Positions 42,770 through 51,031 of a stretch of DNA of 64,000 nucleotides are shown one piece after another. The stretch covers positions 2,470,501 to 2,534,500 of the forward strand of contig NZ_CP053590.1 in assembly GCF_013365535.1 (NCBI RefSeq). The letters are read 5' to 3'. The stretch comes from Aquimarina sp. TRL1 (GTDB lineage: Bacteria; Bacteroidota; Bacteroidia; Flavobacteriales; Flavobacteriaceae). How positions within the stretch are numbered: the first letter of the stretch is position 1; each line of letters opens with the position of its first letter. The notes beneath the pieces are model-generated. The model was not told where the DNA came from, searched no databases, and saw only the letters and a list, made by a program, of their open reading frames with translations. A program made the translations under genes and the position numbers.

Positions 42770-43252
42770 ATGATTACAATGATTGCTGCTGCGGCAGAAA
42801 ATAATGCATTGGGAAAAGATAATGACCTGGTCTGGCACCTTCCAGATGATTTCAAACGATTCAAAACACTAACAACAGGACATCATATCATCATGGGAAG
42901 AAAGACATTCGAATCATTTCCCAAACCTTTGCCTAATAGAGTACATGTGGTAATTACCAGAAATACGGAATATGAGGCAGAAGGTGCTATTGTTGTTCAT
43001 TCGATGGAAGCGGCCTTAGAGATTGCCAAAAATGATTCTCAACCCTTTATTATTGGAGGAGGAGAGATTTATGCAATAGGTATGGAATTTGCCGATTGTA
43101 TAGAGTTAACCAGAGTTCATGGAACCTTTGAAGCAGATGCTTTTTTTCCATTAATAGATACGAATATCTGGGAAGTAGTCGAGGAAGAACGACACGAAAC
43201 AGATGATCGCCATCAATATGCATTTACATACCTTACTTATAAGAAAAAATAA
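42770..43252 (+). CDS. folA: Dihydrofolate reductase
   Basis: 160 residues. It regenerates tetrahydrofolate used up by ThyA. Motifs: AAAENNALGKDNDLVWHLPDD with the active-site Asp, FKTLTTGHHIIMGRKTFESF, RVHVVITRN, and FIIGGGEIYAIGMEFADCIE. It overlaps neither neighbour (5 and 6 bp gaps) and lies in a tight group with the 2TM protein and a fructosamine kinase. Confidence 0.97.
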   Translation: MITMIAAAAENNALGKDNDLVWHLPDDFKRFKTLTTGHHIIMGRKTFESFPKPLPNRVHVVITRNTEYEAEGAIVVHSMEAALEIAKNDSQPFIIGGGEIYAIGMEFADCIELTRVHGTFEADAFFPLIDTNIWEVVEEERHETDDRHQYAFTYLTYKKK

Positions 43253-43258
43253 AGATTC

Positions 43259-44110
43259 TTGCTCCCCGAAAATTTGATAGCTCATTTTGAGGTTGTTTTG
43301 TCAAAAAAAATAACAGCACATATGCCCTTATCCGGAGGGGATATTAATCAGGTGTATTTATTGCAGGTCGATCAAGAGGGGTATGTGGCTAAAATAAATG
43401 ATAAAGCCACTTTTCCCGGGATGTTTCAAAAAGAAGCAAAGGGGTTGCAATTATTAAAAGCAGTAGACGGGGTAAACGTTCCTGATGTTATCTATGAGGG
43501 TAACTTTGGACAATTTTCTTTTTTATTAGTAACCTATATAGCTTCTGTTGCACCAGCGACTAATTTCTGGAACTTATTTGCAGAACAATTAGCACGTATC
43601 CATCAACAGACCAATTGGCTGTTTGGATTGTCTTTTGATAATTATATAGGAAGTCTTCATCAATATAATGACTGGCAATCAGATCCGGTAACTTTTTTTA
43701 TAGAACAACGATTATTTCCTCAGTTCAAATTAGCGCAAAAAAAGGGATATTTATTTGCTGGAGTAGCGACGTTTTATAAAAATCTGGAGAATGAAATTCC
43801 GCAAGAACCCCCTTCACTCATTCATGGAGATTTATGGAGTGGAAATTTTATTGTTAATGAAGTGGGAGCTCCGTGTTTGATAGATCCGGCAGTGTGTTAT
43901 GGATCAAGGGAGATGGATATAAGCATGATGCAGTTGTTTGGCGGATTTGATATGCAGGTGTTTGAAAGGTATAATGAGATTTTCCCATTAGAGAATAAAT
44001 GGGAAGAAAGAATTAAAATCTGGCAGTTGTATTACATTCTGGTACATTTGAATTTATTTGGACAAGGATATTATTTGTCTGCAAAAAAAATTGTGGATTC
44101 CTATTCGTAG
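43259..44110 (+). CDS. Fructosamine kinase family protein
   Basis: 283 residues, TTG start 6 bp after folA. It belongs to the protein-kinase-like fold: the N-lobe LSGGDINQVYLLQVDQEGYV with a Lys in VAKIND, the catalytic loop LIHGDLWSGNFIV (about 188), and the metal-binding CLIDPAVCYGSREMDISMMQ. Bacterial members phosphorylate fructosamines or ribulosamines on glycated amines, which leads to deglycation. The start could also be an ATG at 43322, but that would remove the first strand. Confidence 0.92.
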   Translation: MLPENLIAHFEVVLSKKITAHMPLSGGDINQVYLLQVDQEGYVAKINDKATFPGMFQKEAKGLQLLKAVDGVNVPDVIYEGNFGQFSFLLVTYIASVAPATNFWNLFAEQLARIHQQTNWLFGLSFDNYIGSLHQYNDWQSDPVTFFIEQRLFPQFKLAQKKGYLFAGVATFYKNLENEIPQEPPSLIHGDLWSGNFIVNEVGAPCLIDPAVCYGSREMDISMMQLFGGFDMQVFERYNEIFPLENKWEERIKIWQLYYILVHLNLFGQGYYLSAKKIVDSYS

Positions 44111-44181
44111 CACAGTATCTGTCCTGAAACGTTTGTTGTACGCTATAACGAGTCTTGTTTGTAAGGAATCTGAATTTTCGA

Positions 44182-44214
44182 TTTGTCTGTTTTATAACTT
44201 TTACATTACTTTTG
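44182..44214 (+). promoter_or_regulatory. fabD promoter
   Basis: TTTG (44182-44185), a 21-bp spacer, TACTTTTG (44207-44214). It ends 21 bp before ATG 44236 and lies inside the longest open frame (from 44155), which shows that the longer N-terminus is not real. Confidence 0.78.
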
Positions 44215-44235
44215 CTAAAAATTAAACAATACTAT

Positions 44236-45117
44236 ATGAATGCATATGTATTTCCAGGTCAAGGAGCACAGTTCTCAGGAATGGGACTTGATTTATATGA
44301 AAATTCGGAATTAGCGAAAACGCTATTTCATAAAGCAAATGAGATTTTAGGATTTGAAATTACTAAGATCATGTTTGAAGGAACAAAAGAAGAATTACAA
44401 CAAACTAAAGTTACCCAACCTGCTATATTTTTACATTCTGTAATTTTGAGTAAGGTTATGGGGGCATCTTTTAATCCAGATATGGTAGCAGGGCATTCTC
44501 TGGGAGAGTTTTCTGCCTTGGTAGCAAATGGAGTATTAGAATTTGAAGATGCATTGCGTTTGGTGTCTAAAAGAGCTTTAGCGATGCAAAAAGCATGTGA
44601 ATTAAAACCTTCTACAATGGCTGCAGTGTTAGGGTTAGAAGATGCTGTAGTAGAAGAGGGGTGTGCTGTTATTGATGGAATTGTAGTTCCTGCTAATTAC
44701 AATTGCCCTGGGCAGCTAGTAATTTCAGGAGAAATACCAGCGATCGAAAAAGCATGTGAATATATGAAGGAGAAGGGGGCTAAACGAGCATTGGTATTAC
44801 CTGTAGGAGGAGCATTTCATTCTCCATTGATGGAACCGGCAAGAGAAGAATTGGCAGCTGCTATTGAAGATACGGTGTTTAATACTCCAAAATGTCCTAT
44901 CTATCAAAATGTACCGACAACAGCGGTTACTGATGCTAATGAGATTAAAAAGAATCTGATTGCTCAGTTAACAGCTCCGGTAAAATGGACACAAAGTGTA
45001 CAGCATATGATTGCTGATGGGGCTACTGTCTTTACAGAAATAGGACCAGGTAAAGTTTTACAAGGACTAGTTAAGAAAATAGAAAGGTCGGTAGAAACAG
45101 CTTCTGCGGCTGTATAA
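44236..45117 (+). CDS. fabD: Malonyl-CoA:ACP transacylase
   Basis: 293 residues from ATG 44236 (MNAYVFPGQGAQFSGMGLD). The frame reaches 44155, but the fabD promoter lies between. It loads malonyl groups on acyl carrier protein for fatty-acid synthesis. Motifs: the nucleophile Ser in MVAGHSLGEFSAL (about 91), an Arg in VSKRALAMQKAC, the catalytic His in PVGGAFHSPLMEPA, and the GPGKVLQGLVKKI end. No other fab genes adjoin it; it is followed by a bidirectional terminator. Confidence 0.97.
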   Translation: MNAYVFPGQGAQFSGMGLDLYENSELAKTLFHKANEILGFEITKIMFEGTKEELQQTKVTQPAIFLHSVILSKVMGASFNPDMVAGHSLGEFSALVANGVLEFEDALRLVSKRALAMQKACELKPSTMAAVLGLEDAVVEEGCAVIDGIVVPANYNCPGQLVISGEIPAIEKACEYMKEKGAKRALVLPVGGAFHSPLMEPAREELAAAIEDTVFNTPKCPIYQNVPTTAVTDANEIKKNLIAQLTAPVKWTQSVQHMIADGATVFTEIGPGKVLQGLVKKIERSVETASAAV

Positions 45118-45137
45118 ATCAATCAAATGTATAATAT

Positions 45138-45171
45138 AAAAAGCCCTTTCTATTGTTAGAAAGGGCTTTTT
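45138..45171. terminator. Bidirectional rho-independent terminator
   Basis: AAAAAGCCCTTTCTA and TAGAAAGGGCTTTTT, a perfect 15-bp stem with a 4-nt loop between the convergent fabD and amidohydrolase genes. Confidence 0.92.
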
Positions 45172-45194
45172 ATATTTATAAGATGAATGTTTAT

Positions 45195-46475
45195 TTATTC
45201 TGATTTGTATATCTTTCCTTCTTTCATTACAAAAGTGACATGCTCCATAGTTGAGATTTTTTTGATAGGATCGTCATTTACAGCAATAATATCAGCAATA
45301 AACCCAGGAGTAATTTGCCCTAGCTGATTTTCCATATGAAGAATTTTGGCATTAGTGATAGTTGCACTTTGGAGGGTTTCCATAGCGGGCATTCCTGCTT
45401 CTACCATATATTCGAATTCTTTTCCATTATTCCCGTGCTTAAATACGCCGGCATCAGTACCAAAAGCGATCCCAACTCCTCTTTTATAGGCTTTGCCAAA
45501 TGTGTTTTGAATTTTGGGACCAATTTCTAATGCTTTAGGGACAATGATCGCAGGATAATATCCGTCAATTTTTGCTTTATCGGTTACTTCTTTTCCTGCT
45601 GTAATAGTAGGAACCAGGTAAGCGTCATATTGTTTCATTAGATCCATTGTTTTTTCACTCATTAAAGTACCGTGTTCAATGGTTTTTACTCCGCCAATAA
45701 CAGCTCTTTGCATTCCTTCATCTCCGTGAGCATGGGCAGCTACATGGAACCCATAGTCTTTGGCGGTTTCGCAAATAGCTTTAATTTCTTCTATGGAGAA
45801 TTGAGGGTTAGAGCTACTTTTTGCAACGCTAAGTACTCCGCCAGTAGCAGTTATTTTTATAACATCTGCTCCGTTTTTATATCGCTGTCTAACGGCTTTT
45901 TTTGCATCCTCGATACTGTTAACAACCCCTTCTTTAGGGCCTGGATCTCCAATTAGTTTTCGGTTGCTGCCATTTGTGGGGTCTGCATGACCTCCGGTAG
46001 TGGCTAATGCTTTTCCTGCGGTAAAAATACGAGGACCTATGATTCGTCCTTTGTTAATTGCTTTTTTTAAAGAAATATTGACACCACTACCACCAAGATC
46101 CCTGACAGTAGTGAAACCTGCAAGTAAAGTGGTTTCGGCAAATCCTACAGAGTTATAAGCAACATCGGCTTCACTAGCGGTGTATTTTTCCAGATATGCA
46201 TTAGGATTGGTTTCACTTTCCAGGTGCACATGCATATCAATCAGACCGGGTAATACCGTTTTGTTTTTTAAATCTATAAGAATGTCATCTTTGTGATTTT
46301 TATCAATGTATCCATTCTGTATGCTTTTAATTTTACGTCCATGAATAACAATGGTTTTTTCGGAGAGCGTTGTACCGTTTTTAGTGTCAATAACCTTTCC
46401 GCAATGGAGGTAGGTGTCTTGTGCAATTAATACAGAACAACATAAAGAAAAGAGTGCGGTGTAAACAACTTTCAT
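45195..46475 (-). CDS. Secreted amidohydrolase (imidazolonepropionase/prolidase-like)
   Basis: 426 residues from ATG 46475, where the signal peptide MKVVYTALFSLCCSVLIAQ starts; the frame continues 10 codons upstream without signal character. Metal-site motifs of the amidohydrolase superfamily: LPGLIDMHVHLES, VIKITATGGVLS with a Lys at the bridging position, VAAHAHGDEGMQRAV, TIEHGTLMS and AFGTDAGVFKHG. Similar proteins cleave Xaa-Pro or related dipeptides, or hydrolyse cyclic amides. It probably acts in the periplasm; the substrate is not fixed by sequence. Confidence 0.9.
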   Translation of the reverse strand: MKVVYTALFSLCCSVLIAQDTYLHCGKVIDTKNGTTLSEKTIVIHGRKIKSIQNGYIDKNHKDDILIDLKNKTVLPGLIDMHVHLESETNPNAYLEKYTASEADVAYNSVGFAETTLLAGFTTVRDLGGSGVNISLKKAINKGRIIGPRIFTAGKALATTGGHADPTNGSNRKLIGDPGPKEGVVNSIEDAKKAVRQRYKNGADVIKITATGGVLSVAKSSSNPQFSIEEIKAICETAKDYGFHVAAHAHGDEGMQRAVIGGVKTIEHGTLMSEKTMDLMKQYDAYLVPTITAGKEVTDKAKIDGYYPAIIVPKALEIGPKIQNTFGKAYKRGVGIAFGTDAGVFKHGNNGKEFEYMVEAGMPAMETLQSATITNAKILHMENQLGQITPGFIADIIAVNDDPIKKISTMEHVTFVMKEGKIYKSE

Positions 46476-46691
46476 AGTTTCGTGTTTTAATAAGTTTGTG
46501 CCCATTAAGTATTAAATAAAATAGCAAGTAGCTTCAATAAAAGGATTTATGGGTTTTTGCAATTTATGTTAAAAAAGTGTTTGTAAATGAATTTTTGTGA
46601 TTTTTTTAATGGTTGCCTAATGATCATAAGTCAGGTCGATTCTATTTAAAAATCACCTTTAATAAATGTTTTATAGCACTACATATCGTAA

Positions 46692-49589
46692 TTACTTCAG
46701 GATGCTTTCCAGATCATTTTCTATGTAATCGGGTAGTCCTTCTGTCATAATGATGTCGTCCGATAAAGATTTCTTTTTGTTTTGGAGTTGAATGATTTTT
46801 TCTTCAATTGTATTTTTGGTAATAAAACGAGATACGGTTACATTTTTAGTCTGCCCGATTCTATGTGCTCTGGCGATTGCTTGTTTTTCGATAAAGGGGT
46901 TCCACCAGGGATCTAGTAGTACTACATAAGAGGCTTTGGTTAGGTTGAGTCCTACTCCTCCAGCTTTTAGAGAAATGAAGAAAATGGAAAGGTGATCATC
47001 CTCCTGAAAAGTATTGACAATTTGTTCCCTGTCACTGCTTTTTGTCTGTCCTGTGAGGACGCAGTACGAAATTTGATTTTGAGAGCACCAGGATGTATAT
47101 ATGTCCAAATGAGAAACAAAAGAACTAAAGACTAATACTTTTTTGTTTGCTTTAACTAATGTCATCAGATAATTGGTAACATCAGTAAATTTTCCAGAGA
47201 TTTCTTTGGTTTCAGGAGAGATAAGAGCAGGGTGATTTGCTAATTGACGAAGCTTTGTCAGGGTATTGATAATGTGTATTTTATTAGTAGACGGATTGTC
47301 TATCCCTAATAAAAGATTTCTGGCGGCGGATTTTTCTGATTCGTACTGTTTTTCTTGCAGAGGAAGCATCTCGGTATAAATGATTTGCTCACTTACTTCA
47401 GGAAGGTCTTTAGCAACTTGCTCTTTGGTTCTTCTTAGGATAAAAGGATTAATTAGTTCTTTTAGTTCTTCGATTTTCTCTGTGTCCTGATGTTTTTCTA
47501 TAGGAATTCTAAAGTGATTTTTGAAAAAAGAATAGCTTCCGAGAATTCCGGGATTGATAAATTCCATTTGAGACCATAAATCAGCAAGAGAGTTTTCTAT
47601 AGGCGTTCCGCTTAAAGATATTTTATTTATTGTCTGGATACTATTAATAGCCGAAAAAAGCTTGGATTCTTTGTTTTTGATTTGCTGACTTTCATCTATG
47701 ATTAGATAATTAAACTGAAACTTTTTGAGTTGTTCAATATCTTTCGAGATGGTAGTATAGGTAGATAAAACAATGTCATAAGACTCTACATATGGGGTGA
47801 TTTTTTTTCGATCAGCACCAGTGTACTTTACACAATTCAAATGAGGCGCAAACTTGATGATTTCCTGAGCCCAGTTGAACACTAATGAAGAAGGGAGGAC
47901 AATGAGCGCTTTTAGGTAGGTTTTGATTTCCAGGGGACTGCTAAACAGATCAAATTGTATTTTTTGCACACTATTCTCTTCAGGGATAAGTTGTTCCTTT
48001 ATGAATGTCAAAACAGCAATGGTTTGCAAGGTTTTTCCAAGCCCCATGTCATCTGCAAGGCAAGCCCCTAGCTTTTTGTTGTAATGTTCGATGAGCCATT
48101 TTACACCTTCCTCCTGATAGGGGCGTAATGTCGCCTTTAATTTCGAAGAGGGGCTATAGACTAATGAGGTTTCTTCAATTGTAAACTCGGCAGCAGGAAT
48201 AATATCTCTTAATAAGGGATAATTACTCTTGTTTACAGATAAAGCATTCTTGGAAGCCCTACCGTGAATAGCCAGTTTTTTATAACGATTCATCCATTCT
48301 AATGGGATGATAAATGCAGTGTTGTCATCAATAGTGAATACGCGATTGTTTTGCTTGATGTGTTGAATAAGGTCTGTAAATGGAAAGTTATGGTGACCAA
48401 TACTGATAACCCCTTTTATATCAAACCAATCATTTTGTTGGGTGTTTTCTATAGAGATTGACGGTGTCCCGGAATGGATTTTTTTTCCCTGTATATGTAT
48501 TTCTGGAAGTTTAAATCCTTCTTTTTCCAGTTGTCTTTGATAGTTTCCTAGCCATGTCATAATGGCGTAGGGATCTTTTTCTTCAACAAGTTCGTATACG
48601 AGGTTACTGCTTAGAGAAAGACCTTTCTCGATTAGTAATTGACCGATTTTGCTTTCTTGCTCAGTATTTCTTTTGGTTTGGATAATCTGGATATGATTAT
48701 TCTCATTTATGAGTACATCCGAAGTAGAAGTCTTAGTGTCATTCTGACGAAAAGAAACCTGATTATATTGGTAATTAATAGTGCCTACATATAGGTCTCT
48801 GATAAAATCATGAGATATAATCAGTTCGTATGAAGTAACCTCTTGGTGAGTAATGATGTCAAACCCTTCTGTGATGACCTCTATTTTTTGTATAACAGGC
48901 AGAATGATTTTATCCAAATACGTTCTTACATGTTTTTCCTCTATAGAGATGGTGTTTTTTTTAAAAAAAGGTTTTAATTTATTCGCATTAAGATGTTCGA
49001 TAGCAGCTAATTGCTTGTCAAGAATAATCCAGGCAGGATTGTTTAGTAGAATACGAATGTCGTGATCTTTTGGTTGAAGTTGTCTGTCTTCTTTTTTGAT
49101 GGAGAAAGAATATTCAATTCCTTGTTCTTTTTTTGCAAAGGTCAGCAATGGGGTGAGAGCAGTACTTTGATGGGTAATCATATAAGGAGCCAGGTGATCT
49201 TTTCTCTTGGCATTATAACAAAGCGGAAACCTGTTTTCAGAAAGTAAGGTGTAAAATGTGCTCATTTTTCTATGGATGTATTGTAGGAGCACTTCCTTTG
49301 TTTTTTTGTCTGTTAACAGTTCGGCAATGGTGTAATTTTTTTTCCTTTTTTTGACTTGAAAACGAAGTGTCAATTCACTAGGCTTTAATGCCTGGCAAAT
49401 TTCCAGTAGTCTGGCGTGGGTAGTATCTAGGTAGGGGATTTTATAAGTATCGAGAATTTCAGGTAAGGCTTGTTTTTCTATATAGCCAATTTTTTGATTA
49501 GAAATCGTAGCAATATAGGCTTCCGGAAGCGGTGGTACATCGGCATATTCGAGGTCGACAAGATTGTAACAGATACAGAAAGAATCCAT
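46692..49589 (-). CDS. SNF2-family DNA-dependent ATPase (HepA/RapA-type helicase)
   Basis: 965 residues. The N-terminal roughly 450 residues are divergent and contain no SWIM-type zinc motif that I can see. The SNF2 ATPase follows: Walker A LADDMGLGKTLQTIAVLTF (about 508), motif II LIIDESQQIKN (D-E-S-Q instead of the usual D-E-A-H/Q, about 630), motif III SLSGTPIENSLADLWSQM, and the C-lobe FFISLKAGGVGLNLTKASY and AIARAHRIGQTKNV with the Arg finger (about 905). Such proteins move along double-stranded DNA and remodel protein-DNA complexes. It lies alone, with no restriction or phage-defence gene beside it. Confidence 0.92.
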   Translation of the reverse strand: MDSFCICYNLVDLEYADVPPLPEAYIATISNQKIGYIEKQALPEILDTYKIPYLDTTHARLLEICQALKPSELTLRFQVKKRKKNYTIAELLTDKKTKEVLLQYIHRKMSTFYTLLSENRFPLCYNAKRKDHLAPYMITHQSTALTPLLTFAKKEQGIEYSFSIKKEDRQLQPKDHDIRILLNNPAWIILDKQLAAIEHLNANKLKPFFKKNTISIEEKHVRTYLDKIILPVIQKIEVITEGFDIITHQEVTSYELIISHDFIRDLYVGTINYQYNQVSFRQNDTKTSTSDVLINENNHIQIIQTKRNTEQESKIGQLLIEKGLSLSSNLVYELVEEKDPYAIMTWLGNYQRQLEKEGFKLPEIHIQGKKIHSGTPSISIENTQQNDWFDIKGVISIGHHNFPFTDLIQHIKQNNRVFTIDDNTAFIIPLEWMNRYKKLAIHGRASKNALSVNKSNYPLLRDIIPAAEFTIEETSLVYSPSSKLKATLRPYQEEGVKWLIEHYNKKLGACLADDMGLGKTLQTIAVLTFIKEQLIPEENSVQKIQFDLFSSPLEIKTYLKALIVLPSSLVFNWAQEIIKFAPHLNCVKYTGADRKKITPYVESYDIVLSTYTTISKDIEQLKKFQFNYLIIDESQQIKNKESKLFSAINSIQTINKISLSGTPIENSLADLWSQMEFINPGILGSYSFFKNHFRIPIEKHQDTEKIEELKELINPFILRRTKEQVAKDLPEVSEQIIYTEMLPLQEKQYESEKSAARNLLLGIDNPSTNKIHIINTLTKLRQLANHPALISPETKEISGKFTDVTNYLMTLVKANKKVLVFSSFVSHLDIYTSWCSQNQISYCVLTGQTKSSDREQIVNTFQEDDHLSIFFISLKAGGVGLNLTKASYVVLLDPWWNPFIEKQAIARAHRIGQTKNVTVSRFITKNTIEEKIIQLQNKKKSLSDDIIMTEGLPDYIENDLESILK

Positions 49590-49631
49590 TTTTAGAAAGA
49601 AAAGGTAAGTGTTTGGGGTGAATTAAAATTA

Positions 49632-49663
49632 TTTTGGGTATACTGAATTCAGTATACCCAAAA
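49632..49663. terminator. Perfect 32-bp palindrome (terminator or operator)
   Basis: TTTTGGGTATACTG-AATT-CAGTATACCCAAAA, symmetric at every base, between the sugar aminotransferase stop and the SNF2 gene start (both minus). The T run after it on the minus strand is short, so it may be a terminator of moderate strength or a binding site in front of the SNF2 gene. Confidence 0.65.
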
Positions 49664-49686
49664 AAATAAACGGTTTTTTATTGATT

Positions 49687-50826
49687 TTATTTTTTTACAA
49701 AATCAATAACTGTTTTAGTTATATAGCCAATTTGTTCATTATCCAGTTCTGTATGCATTGGTAGAGAAATCACTTCTTTGACTAATTGGTTTGTCACAGG
49801 AAAATCTGCTTCATTATAGCGATCGTCCTGATATGCTTTTTGACTGTGTAGTGGGATAGGGTAATATACTCCACAAGGGATGTCATTTGCATTGAGATGC
49901 TTAACAAGAGCGTCTCTGTCTGTATCTAAAACGCGGAGTGTGTATTGGTGAAATACATGCGCCTTGTAGTCTCCTGGTTTGCTGATCTTAGGTGTAATGA
50001 TGTTATCGATGCCTTCAAAAGCTTTAGTATATTTTTCAGCAGCTTCATTTCTGGCGATATTATAAGCATCTAAATTCGGTAATTTGGCTCTAAGAATAGT
50101 TGCCTGAATAGAATCTAATCTAGAGTTTACTCCCACTACATCATGGTGATAACGTTTGTACATTCCGTGATTGACAATCCCTCTGATCGTATGTGCTAGA
50201 TCATCGTCATTTGTGAAAATAGCCCCTCCATCTCCATAACAACCTAAATTTTTGGAGGGGAAAAAAGAAGTAGAAGCCACATGACCGATTCCTCCGGTTT
50301 TAGTGATGCTTCCGTTATTAAACTTATATTCTCCACCAATTCCTTGTGCATTATCTTCAATTACATATAAATTATGCTCTTTTGCGATACTCATAATCTC
50401 GTCCATATTGGCACTCTGACCAAAAAGATGAACAGGGACAATAGCTTTGGTATTAGGAGTAATTGCTTTTCGAATAGCAGCCGGATCTATATTGAAAGAA
50501 TCAGGTTCTACATCGACAAGTACAGGTGTTAATTGCAGCAAAGCAATGACTTCTACTGTAGCAGCAAAAGTAAAATCAGCAGTAATTACCTCATCTCCTG
50601 GTTTTAACCCAAGTCCCATCATGGCGATCTGAAGGGCATCTGTTCCGTTACCACAAGGAATGACATGTTTGACACCCAGATAGGTTTCCAGTTCTTTTTG
50701 AAAACTATGTACTTCAGGACCGTTAATAAAGGCAGAAGAGTTTATAACATCAAGGACTGAAGAGTCAACACGTTCTTTTATTTGTTCGTACTGACCTTTT
50801 AGGTCAACCATTTGTATCTTCTTCAT
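49687..50826 (-). CDS. DegT/DnrJ/EryC1/StrS-family sugar aminotransferase
   Basis: 379 residues. A PLP enzyme that aminates UDP- or dTDP-keto sugars for surface polysaccharide. It begins KKIQMVDLKGQYEQIKERVD; the cofactor-site motifs are CGNGTDALQIAMMGLGLKPG, VEPDSFNIDP, VPVHLFGQSANMDEI and EDNAQGIGG, and the Schiff-base Lys is in TSFFPSKNLGCYGDGGA (about 188). The closest known types are WbpE/FdtB-like enzymes. The rest of a sugar pathway is not in the window, so the exact sugar is unknown. Confidence 0.93.
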   Translation of the reverse strand: MKKIQMVDLKGQYEQIKERVDSSVLDVINSSAFINGPEVHSFQKELETYLGVKHVIPCGNGTDALQIAMMGLGLKPGDEVITADFTFAATVEVIALLQLTPVLVDVEPDSFNIDPAAIRKAITPNTKAIVPVHLFGQSANMDEIMSIAKEHNLYVIEDNAQGIGGEYKFNNGSITKTGGIGHVASTSFFPSKNLGCYGDGGAIFTNDDDLAHTIRGIVNHGMYKRYHHDVVGVNSRLDSIQATILRAKLPNLDAYNIARNEAAEKYTKAFEGIDNIITPKISKPGDYKAHVFHQYTLRVLDTDRDALVKHLNANDIPCGVYYPIPLHSQKAYQDDRYNEADFPVTNQLVKEVISLPMHTELDNEQIGYITKTVIDFVKK

Positions 50827-51031
50827 AAAGTGTGTTTGTTCTGATGCACGAAAGTACGAAATAATGATACGATTGCCAATGAGAGTTTCCTTATTTTGAA
50901 TGATAAAAGTAAATGCTTCTTATTGGGGATCATGTTTTGTAAAATCTCAATGGGTTTAATGGGCTGAGTTGTTTAAAAAATTAACATTCTACCCCTAATT
51001 GTACAGTTTTGTTTGCCTGTATAGGAGTTAT

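Noticed and set aside
46692..49589. SNF2 protein as part of a phage-defence island (DISARM-, Druantia- or Dpd-like)
   Set aside because: The neighbours are housekeeping or secreted enzymes with no methyltransferase, PLD nuclease or other defence partner.
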